DNA of 64,000 nucleotides. Origin: Metaphire vulgaris. Its lineage: Eukaryota > Annelida > Clitellata > Crassiclitellata > Megascolecidae. This document shows positions 56,234 through 64,000 of this stretch, one piece after another (position 1 is the first letter of the stretch; the number at the start of each line of letters is the position of its first letter). The notes under the pieces were generated by a model, which saw only the letters and a list, made by a program, of their open reading frames with translations, ran no database searches and was not told where the DNA came from. Made by a program: the position numbers and the translations under genes. The DNA lies in contig CM030832.1 in assembly GCA_018105865.1 (NCBI GenBank), positions 12,382,419 through 12,446,418 of the forward strand, in the 5' to 3' direction.

Positions 56234-56469
56234 CAGCTTGACTCTGAAACTGTGGCGAGATGTTCACAATGTAAACTGCTAAAAATAATAAGTCGACAAT
56301 CAAAATCAATCGTTATTATTTGATTTCTATCTCCGACAATTATAGTAAAACAAACATTACCACTGAGGAAATTTAGAACAAGAGAGACAAGTTGACAACC
56401 CCATGTCTGATAGATGATCGTCACGACCCCTGGGGTCAAACATTTGACCCGAGAGGTTGAGAACCGCTG
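56234..56469. mobile_element. 236-bp hAT-type element with perfect 8-bp duplication
   Basis: ATCTTCGG at 56,226-56,233 and 56,470-56,477. The right end GAGGTTGAGAACCGCTG is the typical hAT end CAGCGGTTCTCAACC read in reverse; the left end CAGCTTGACTCTGAAAC is degenerate. Confidence 0.85.
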
Positions 56470-56477
56470 ATCTTCGG

Positions 56478-57440
56478 TAAAACATTCAAGAACAAGAGCG
56501 GCACTGTCTATAGATGACGTCACGCACTTAGAGGGAGGTTCAAACATTTGTGACGACGGGGAGAGGGGTTTCCAGAAATGTGATGTCACGTCATGACTTT
56601 AATATCCAAAATATTTTTATTAATACCAGTTTGCAATCCTGTTTATCCCGCTGAAATCTTGAAAAAACTGTTGAATATCGTTTAGCCGTTTAACTTATTT
56701 TTACATTTATATTGATCGTCATTTTGCGAATAAAGAAAATTTCATAAATAGTTCTTATAGTCGTATTCAGCACTTCAAAACGGTACTTAATAATTATAAA
56801 AATCTATTTACGATACGATTATAGTATTTATATTCGAAATCAATTGGCACGAATAAGAATTGTGGAAAAATGAGTAAAAGATCAAACGGAACACATTAAA
56901 AGCAACTATGGTACACCATTTGTCGTCCATATCGAGGCGCTGCACTCAAATAAAAATGATAGGAGGTTTTCAAGATATCTGCGGGACAGACACACCATTG
57001 AGCTTCAACTTTGGCCTGACTTTTAGATAGGGCATCCAGTGTATTATAATAAATCCATGATGTAATGCCAAATATTTTTTATTAATACCGCAATGCTATG
57101 TTACCGCAAAGTTGAACGTATTTTACACTTATAATTCATTTTTAAAAGAATTTCTAAAAGTTCTGAATTTTCCTTCCTGTACTTTCAATTAACTGTATTT
57201 TCAAACGAATTCATTCTTCATTCAAGAAAAAGCGAATTGAAACATTCCCGTTGTGACGTCATTTTCTATGGGTCTGACTTTTTGTGAAGATGTGCGACGA
57301 GGGGAGGGGTAAAAACCGCCAAAATCGCGTGACGTCATTTATGGACGGCCCCTTAGGCCTATAGACGAGTAATTTGAAACATCCACTAATAAGACATTTG
57401 CTCAACGAGGGAAGGTTTTAGTTATTTGACAGATTGAGTA
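56478..57440. other. No gene seen
   Basis: AT-rich sequence. GACGTCATTTATGGACGGCCCC followed by TTA ends at about 57,353 and looks like the right end of another Harbinger-like MITE (GGGGCCGTCCATAAATGACG type); its left end was not found. Confidence 0.4.
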
Positions 57441-57446
57441 GTGTTA

Positions 57447-57773
57447 GGGCTGTCCATTTCATGTCAACAATTTTGGCAATTTTGACCCCCTCCCCTGTTT
57501 TTCACTTACCCCTCAACTCTTGAGTGTCAAGAAATGACAGGTCCCAATAACAAGGTTATTATTTTTGTGGTGCCACTCTTTGTCAAAATGGTGATGACCT
57601 TTTTCCATTGCTTTTTCCATTGTAGTATTATTCTATGAAATTTCCTGTTTTTGATTGTTTGAAAAAGTGAAATTGTTGACGTCAACTTCTCTTGAGCCCC
57701 CTCCCCTGTCAACAACTGTCAAACTTTTCCAAACCCCTCCCCTAAATTGTTGACATAATTAATGGACAGCCCC
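57447..57773. mobile_element. 327-bp Harbinger-like MITE
   Basis: TTA on both sides (57,444-57,446 and 57,774-57,776). Ends GGGCTGTCCATTTCATGTCA and the complement of GGGGCTGTCCATTAATTATG; the match runs about 27 bases. The 3-base TTA duplication fits PIF/Harbinger. Confidence 0.8.
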
Positions 57774-58379
57774 TTAACCGGTCCTGTAGAGTGTTAATTA
57801 TTTAGATTTTAGAGACAATGGTGAAAATGTGGCTTTAAAACCCTAGGTTTTATGTTTCTAAAAACCTAGATATCTCAAAAGTCACATTTTAGATTTTTGT
57901 TTTCTAAGTCGAAAAATGAAAATGTCCCATATCTTTAATGCTTTGAAAGTCTGTTGCTCTCTGCAGACAGCAGAACACTTAGGCCTATGTGGCAACAATA
58001 TATACTATAGAGAGTCTATGGGTGTTGACATGTGGCAAAAAATATAGAGAGGGGTCTATAGATGGTGACATGCCAATTGCCAAACAATAAAACCCTAAGA
58101 CCTACATTTAATTCTAAAACCCTAGTTTTTCCAGCCCTGTTAAAAATTGATCGATGGCATTTAGTCTTAGTATTGCTCTTTCGCTGACTAATCTCTTCAC
58201 GTTCTAGGCAGGAGTGTCAATCGAAAAAATTAAACAGATAAGTTTATTTAAACTCGTGAATTAATCCATTCCAGAGTATTGGACCACCCTATCATTATCT
58301 ACACTGTAGAATGTTTGCCAGCTTTTAGCCACGGTCTAGTGTCGCTGGAATAACGTAACTTTGTAAAACGTTTTTATTG

Positions 58380-59075
58380 GCTTTCGAATGCCTTGGTTTT
58401 GCAATTAATCATTCTCGCAATGAATTCGCTCAAACGCCGCGCAACGCTAGCTGCATTTAAATGCCAAGAAAGGGCGTTATCAGATATCAGAGATCGGCGC
58501 GAAATTTGCAAGAAAATGGCCAGTATAACAGCAACCGTCCATGCATCAATTTCAGCCCACATAATTAGGGCCACGTCTTCATAATTGCATCCCTCGTTAC
58601 ACTTCTCAACAAATTCATTAGGCTACATTCGTGGAAAATATGGGCGCACGTCGTCGCAGACGGCGTGGCACCGACAGAGATTATATTTTTCTGCTGGAAT
58701 TGGCAGGTCCTCGTCGCATCAGCCTCGAAGGGCAGTGCAATTGATGCGCAGCGCTAGCGTGAAACAGACAAAGACATTAAAGATAAGTCGAGCAGATGAG
58801 GTTTACCGGCATTAATGTGATTTAATTAGGCGCCAGTTCGGTCGTCGTCTCCGTCGCCAGCTCAACGTCGTACTATAACCGATGGCGAATCAGGAAAACA
58901 TTAACGTTGTCATTCAGCATGATTTCAACGGCCGGGCTTCGTTTCTCGTCTCCTTAGGTCTGCGAGTTTTTAAAGGAGCTCCTTCTTTATCGTCAGGAGC
59001 GATTTTTAAAGTAACGAGTCCTATTCAGAGTCCCTGGATATTGAATATGGGCGGTTTTTTTAACTTCCCCTAGAA
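58380..59075. promoter_or_regulatory. CpG-rich candidate regulatory tract
   Basis: CpG-rich island with clustered factor-like sites: GCGCGAAA (E2F type, 58,497), AGATATCAGAGATC and AGATAAG (GATA type), TAATTAG near 58,562 and TTTAATTAGGCGCC near 58,823 (homeodomain type). Short open frames (58,393-58,584, 58,882-59,073) are not recognised. It is likely noncoding control DNA upstream of, or in a 5' intron of, AhR. Confidence 0.4.
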
Positions 59076-59174
59076 ATCCATTGCACCAGCCTCCTGCCTA
59101 AGCTGCCCTATAAGTGGAATCAAATGGATCGCGTGTATTTTATGAGTATGAATCAGTAACATGCTGCATGTCGT

Positions 59175-59575
59175 CAGTGGCGTAAACCTGGCGTCAACAT
59201 TGGGGGGGGATAGAATAACTTTTTAAAAGTTGACCTCCAGAAATATAAAAATCCCCCTCCATTATGGGGGATATTGCATATTATGGTGGGGACTTAAAAT
59301 CGCCCGTGAAATACGTCTTGACAAGCAAAAAAGGTCATCCTGATATTTTGATATTTTTCTATTTTTCCCTCTTCAAATGCCCTGCAAGCAAAAAAGGTCA
59401 TCCGAAATGAGAGAATGCGGATTTGGCGTAATTTTGGCATCAACATCATGGGGTAGAATAGAATTTTTGATCATATAGCCCAAAACATTTGGGGGATAAT
59501 TGATGCTCTGTCCCCCGCCAACTAATTATTCGGGGTGATCGTCCCCGCCGCCCCTCCCAATATTTTACGCCCATG
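59175..59575. mobile_element. 401-bp hAT-type MITE with perfect 8-bp duplication
   Basis: CATGTCGT at 59,167-59,174 and 59,576-59,583. Ends CAGTGGCGTAAACCTGG and TTTTACGCCCATG. It carries the reverse T-r motif twice (59,319 and 59,382). Confidence 0.9.
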
Positions 59576-59849
59576 CATGTCGTTAGCCTATTTAACTAAC
59601 TTGGGCCCATTTATCATAGGCTAACTAAACAATTAAGAATTATCCCCAATTGTCTAACTCAATTTTTCAAATACCACCCTGGTAACAATCCAATCACTCG
59701 TTAAATAAAGTCCTAATTTTACTGCGTTTATTTCTTATGAGACCGATATCAATAATGTATACCATTGGTCAAATTTGATATTAAACGATTTAGGCTAATA
59801 TTCGTGTAAATGTAGGCTCATACAAATACCGGATTTAGACAATTTAAGT

Positions 59850-60017
59850 CAGTGTTTTATCCAGACTCCAGATTCCAGACCTTGGGGGGAGGGAATAGAC
59901 TTTGCTGGAGGGGAAGGAGCACAGTTCAATGCAAAAAATGTTGTCACTGCTGGAATTTGGGGAAGGAGATTTTGAAGCTTGTGGGGGTCTGCCCTAACAG
60001 GCCTGGATAAAACAGTG
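59850..60017. mobile_element. 168-bp hAT-type MITE
   Basis: Ends CAGTGTTTTATCCAG and CTGGATAAAACAGTG, a 15-base inverted repeat with one mismatch. Flanks ATTTAAGT and ATTTACTG match at 5 of 8. Confidence 0.8.
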
Positions 60018-60051
60018 ATTTACTGTCAGCCGTTCCTTAATAGATCTGCTT

Positions 60052-61165
60052 GAAAATTCTGTTTGAGGTCAGACTTTTGCAGAAGTTCAGAACGATATTA
60101 TGTAGTGAAATTATTTAACAAGGACACTAAAATTCAACGTCAAATACTAAAACTTATAATCGAGCTGGAAAATCTACAAAAGCAAAGTCTTTAGATACAC
60201 AGTCGCAAAGTCTCAGAAATAGTTGTCTGAAGCCGCAGTAAATTCTCCGACACTTGATGCCGGTAATGTTAAATCTAGTCACAACAGGAAAATATAGGGG
60301 AAAAGAACGTTCGACAACAAGAATGAGTGTGCAGACAGCCGGAGGTGGAAAGAACTAAAGACAACATCGAACGGAAAGCTGAAACTTAGATGGAGAAATC
60401 CGGTCGTTCGTAGTCGTCCTACATCGAATGAAGAAGAACAAGAACAAGAATTCCGGACGAAAAGAAGGATCGAAAAGTGCCCGGAACGAAAAGCCAGCAA
60501 CGCTTGAAGCAAGCGCTCCGGGATGCGTAAGAAGGTGTAGCTTGTCCCTGAGAAGCGAGAAGTCACGTGGTCATGCCACCGGATCCGAAAATATCAGTCG
60601 GGCTGAGGCGTTGATGATCGACTGCAGGCGAGCGAGCTGACGATGATGAAGACCGAATGAGGATGATGATGACAATGAGTCGACGCGTGAAATGATGATG
60701 GGCTCGAACCAGTTGTATCGCGGCTGCCGTTGAGATATACCGACGAACCTCCGGATCATGATGATGAGCTGTCGGATGCACGAACGGAAGGAGGAGGAAG
60801 GGCAACTTGACCAGCAAACGTCAGCGTTTCGTCGAAGAGCACTCCGAGTAAGCGCACCTCTGTCGATGGCTGGATGTTAGTGTCGTCCAGAGAAAGTTCC
60901 GAACGATCGATCAGATGCTTCAACTTACATCGGGCTCTGGAGTGCTAAACCAGATGAGCTTTGGTCTTGCTCGTAAAGCCTTTTTAGGCGAGTCGGTTAG
61001 CCCCTCTTGGCCCAACGCTGAAGACCGAGTGATGCATTCACGGACGAACGACAGAAGATGTCCTTCCGACGGAAGGCTAAGGAGGAATACACCTGACCGT
61101 CGTCGGTTGGCTGCATGCCACGATAGATGCAGGATGATTCGACGATTAATGTAATAGAATGTAAC
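60052..61165 (-). mobile_element. LINE-derived segment, copy 1 of a tandem pair
   Basis: On the - strand 60,560-60,990 follows the CR1/L2-type LINE of 42.0-42.8 kb: 'RYISTAAAIQLVRA', then 'LARLQSIINASARLIFSD' and 'SLLRDKLH', with 'VRLLGVLFDETLTFAG' further upstream. It has scattered indels. The left part (60,052-60,415) is repeated at 61,167-61,560. Confidence 0.7.
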
Positions 61166-61166
61166 A

Positions 61167-61742
61167 AAAAATTCTGTTTGAGGTCAGACTTTTCAGAAAG
61201 AACTTCAGAACGATATTATCATATTATGCAAGTGACTGTATATTTAACAAGGACATAAGTTTCAACGTCGTTTAAAAAAAACTTATAATCGAGCTGGAAA
61301 AAATACTCTACAAAAGCAAAGTGCTTGGATAGATACACAGATTTGAAGTCTCAGAATAGCTGTCTGAAACCGCAGTAAATTCTCCGTAGGCACACTGAGA
61401 AGACCATTAAATCTAGTCACAAGAATGGCCGATAGGGGAAAAGAGCAAGAGGAAGACAACAAGAAGGTAAGATGTTTGCAGACAGCCTAAAGAGAGAGTG
61501 CAACAAGAACTAAAGACAACATCGAGCAGGAAAGCCAGAAACAGAGAAAATAGAAATCCATGGTCACTAATGTGATCACGTCTTGTGACATGGCAATCAT
61601 GGAAGAAGAACGAAGAACCATCAAGAAAATCAAGAACAAGATGGAAGACCAAAAAAAGAAAACGAAGGAGGAGCTGGAGGAGAAGAAGAAGAATGAGAAG
61701 AAGAAAAAGAAGAGATAAGAAGATGATGATGACGACGACGAC

Positions 61743-61774
<32 letters not shown>

Positions 61775-62130
61775 CGACGATGATGAGTTAATATGATCCA
61801 TGATGATGATAATGAGAGAGGAGAATTATACCAAGATCAGGACAGAGGAGGAGAAAGAGTTAAAGATTCAGACTGGGCAGGCATATGCAAACAATTTTTT
61901 AAGAGCTTTCGAGAGCCAAACCAGATGATGAGTTACATCTGGATTCGGTAAAAGTCGATGTTTAGATGAAAACGCGTGATACAACTTACATCGGGCTCTG
62001 TGCTTAAAATTGTCTATGTCTATATACCCTGTCTTTGGACATCTTTCTCGTAAAGCCTTTTAGAGTCAGAGCCTCCCCCTCTCCCCCGGCGTTGCAGGCG
62101 TCGGCGACATTGGGTAAGAAGTAAAGAACG
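61167..62130 (-). mobile_element. LINE-derived segment, copy 2 of a tandem pair
   Basis: It starts with the same AAAATTCTGTTTGAGGTCAG block as copy 1 and parallels it to about 61,560. The far end shares ACTTACATCGGGCTCTG and TCGTAAAGCCTTTT with copy 1. Its middle is expanded into a GA-rich tract and a GAT/GAC array. Confidence 0.65.
61608..61795. repeat. Purine-rich tract and (GAT/GAC)n array
   Basis: GAAGAA/AAGAAG-rich DNA followed by about 24 GATGAT or GACGAC units. Spurious long frames arise on both strands (for example poly-Ser on the - strand). Confidence 0.9.
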
Positions 62131-62226
62131 ACCTTCTGACGTCCTTCATCCTCAGCGCCTAAGAGGGACAGGTATAGTCCAACAGCGGTTGGCTCTATGA
62201 ACCAGTGTGTTGCATGCAGACCTAAT

Positions 62227-62446
62227 GAGAGATGTCTATGGGTTGAGTTGGGTTGGGTTGGATCAGACTTTTCCATATCAATGGTGGGTTGGGTTGGGTC
62301 AGAAAATAAGTCATGGTTTAAGAAGGTGTAATGTATTACGGTGGGTTGGGTTGGGTCAAGTAAACCTATTACCGGCATGGGCTGGGTTGGAGATTTGATG
62401 GGTTGGGTTGGATTGAGTTAGAAAAATGGACCCATGGACATCTCTG
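62227..62446. mobile_element. 220-bp hAT-like MITE with GGGTT repeats
   Basis: Ends GAGAGATGTCTATGGGTTG and CCCATGGACATCTCTG form an inverted repeat of about 16 bases. Flanks GACCTAAT and GACCGGAT match at 6 of 8. Inside, GGGTTGGGTTGG occurs five times, each with a TCAGA/TCAAG spacer. Confidence 0.7.
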
Positions 62447-62449
62447 GAC

Positions 62450-63405
62450 CGGATAGGAAGAAATTCCCACTCCTCCTCCCAAAAAGTCTGCATCTCAGTG
62501 TGTAATGCGATGACAATATTTCTCACCACTCCCACTCCTCTCCCCAAAACCACGCCCACCCCACTCCGAACTGCCACGTAAATTCCCCTCCATGGCGGAG
62601 GAGAGTGCATGCAACACTGTGACTATGAACTACAGTGTAAACCTCTAGGCTAGAGTACGTCGTTGAACAGTTTTATTTTCAGCCGCCAGGGTTAGATTTC
62701 AAAATGCCTTTTAAGAGGAAGTCGACGACGACGACAACGGCATCTGAACAATCGAGATAGCTGAAGCGCTTTCTCGCTATACAACGTACAAACAAGCGGC
62801 TTCCCGTCGGACAATTAAACCTTCGCCAATTCTGCATTTATGCCTAGTAATCACGTTGCATGACTTGCATCGAGTGGACTGACTCGGCGGTCGGCAACCA
62901 TTGGCAGCGGCGATTGATTGTTTTCGTCAGAAGACGAAATGCGGTTTTGTTTTCGAACGAGTGAATGACGATCACCTGGTGCCTGACGTTTCGGCCTTCG
63001 TCATGCAATGTCACGACTGCAGCTGAGAGCAGCATCTGCAGCAGCAGTAGCAGCTGCAGCAGCAGAAACTCGTAGACCTAGGCTCCAGAATTTTTTGGGC
63101 CTCATAAGTTTTATGGTTTTACCGCTGTTTCCGACGTTGGAGGATATGTATCGTGTAAACATGCGTTGTGCGCAGTGCTTCTTTTTCTGTCGGAATGCGT
63201 CGACCGTTTTCTCCAGAATTTTTTGGCTTTTAAGCTAAAATTAATCTCATAAGTTTTATGGCTTTTCAAGTTTCAACTGATTTCATGCCAATCTAGTTTT
63301 TAATGAGTTTAAACAGCAACGAGCTATAATAACGGTGCTATAAAAAAACAAAATATCCGAAAGAAATCTGGCACAACGACGCGCTCCGGGCATCCTTTTC
63401 CATAA
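62450..63405. other. No gene seen; CpG-rich with a small local duplication
   Basis: CpG-rich DNA without a recognised exon. CTCCAGAATTTTTTGG and CTCATAAGTTTTATGG each occur twice (63,081-63,118 and 63,212-63,265). A (CAG)n-like run is near 63,035-63,070. Confidence 0.4.
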
Positions 63406-63411
63406 AAACAC

Positions 63412-63423
63412 TGCGCATGCGCA
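63412..63423. promoter_or_regulatory. NRF1-type palindrome
   Basis: TGCGCATGCGCA is a perfect match to the NRF1 consensus YGCGCAYGCGCR, inside a CpG-rich tract. NRF1 sites are typical of CpG-rich promoters, so a promoter may lie near the right edge. Confidence 0.5.
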
Positions 63424-63653
63424 AATAGGCCTATACGCGTATGCACAGATTTTCATGTACAGCGTACAATAATAGACCTATACAGTATACATATAGTGTA
63501 AGTACGAAGGCATGTGCGCGCAGGCAAACAGCATTCTCGGAGGCTAACAGGCCAACCTGGACGATGGTTTCAAACAATGTAACAACAACGCAATTGCATT
63601 CGAATAAGTTCGTATACTGAGATCTGCAGACCGCGCGAATACAACGATAAATT

Positions 63654-63788
63654 ATGTTACATGACGACGACGACGAAGAAGCCTTTCGTCGAAATAAAGA
63701 GTCACTTGGGAGAGACAGTGTGATCCCGAATGTGTTTATAAATAACCTTCTGGATCCCACTGAACCACTGAAATCCCAGTCACATTAA
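63654..63788 (+). CDS. Short open frame near a TATA-like box (speculative)
   Basis: 44 codons: 'MLHDDDDEEAFRRNKESLGR' and on, ending TAA. A TATAAAAA at 63,833 and an inverted repeat CGGGCA..TGCCCG just after it lie downstream. Function unknown; it may be chance. Confidence 0.15.
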   Translation: MLHDDDDEEAFRRNKESLGRDSVIPNVFINNLLDPTEPLKSQSH

Positions 63789-64000
63789 ACGCCATAGTGT
63801 GGTAATTAAGACGAAGAGTGAATGTATCTACGTATAAAAAGTCAATAAAAGCGATCGGGCAACGCTAATGCCCGAATAGTCTTCTTCACTGCACTCGTCT
63901 TTCGACAAAGTGAGCTAAAATTCCGAGACTTTGACATCGTCCCCGATGACGCTCGAATAGGCCAATATACCGACGGCGCGTGTATGGAACGGCTATCGTT

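Noticed and set aside
61487..61801. Poly-Ser/poly-Phe frame
   Set aside because: Comes from the GAT and GAA tracts.
62207..62398. WVGLGQ repeat peptide
   Set aside because: It is the translation of the GGGTT repeats in a MITE-like element.

Overview
This is eukaryotic (animal) DNA: AT-rich, with interrupted genes, canonical GT-AG introns, many microsatellites and a dense load of LINE fragments and short inverted-repeat transposons. The aryl hydrocarbon receptor is of the invertebrate (spineless-like) type, and the repeats include CR1/L2-like LINEs and hAT, piggyBac and Harbinger-like MITEs. I infer a marine invertebrate, possibly a deuterostome such as an echinoderm. The species is not established.

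Three genes are supported. (1) On the + strand, 2373-7150, lies the 3' part of a CRK/CRKL-type SH2-SH3-SH3 adaptor (six exons; the 5' half of the SH2 domain is off-window or unseen). Its polyadenylation signal is near 7626. (2) On the - strand, about 37.2 kb down to 9.84 kb, is a multi-exon gene (at least 26 exons, about 1,500 residues). Its order of segments fits the meiotic crossover factor SHOC1 (ZIP2/XPF-like family). It is tail-to-tail with CRK. (3) On the - strand, 53.4 kb down to about 44.2 kb, lie seven phase-consistent exons of an aryl hydrocarbon receptor: PAS-A, PAS-B and a tyrosine-rich C-terminus. The bHLH exons were not found, and the right 10 kb looks like a long 5' intron or upstream sequence. 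It contains CpG-rich tracts and a perfect NRF1-type palindrome at 63,412.

The rest is mobile and repetitive DNA. The left 2.1 kb holds a LINE fragment split by a second LINE. The SHOC1 introns hold a 988-bp piggyBac relic flanked by TTAA, LINE fragments, (AAT)n and (AT)n arrays and local duplications. From 38.7 to 62.4 kb there are many short elements with target-site duplications that I could read directly. At least eight of these duplications are perfect or nearly perfect 8-mers, the hAT signature. Several otherwise different elements share an internal motif, CCTTTTTTTGCTYGTCAG.

The strongest candidate for something not already described is a set of dispersed hexamer arrays with one periodic plan, RAGNNC: GAGGAC/AAGGAC at 19.0 and 19.7 kb, GAGTAC/AAGTAC at 32.0 and 32.3 kb, and GAGGCC/AAGGCC at 50.3 and 51.6 kb. 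At 32.3-32.5 kb a local duplication has one copy with and one copy without the hexamer units, so the units were gained or lost inside existing sequence. Two palindromic octamers, TACCGGTA (9 exact sites) and TAGGCCTA (12 exact sites), are also far more frequent than base composition predicts.
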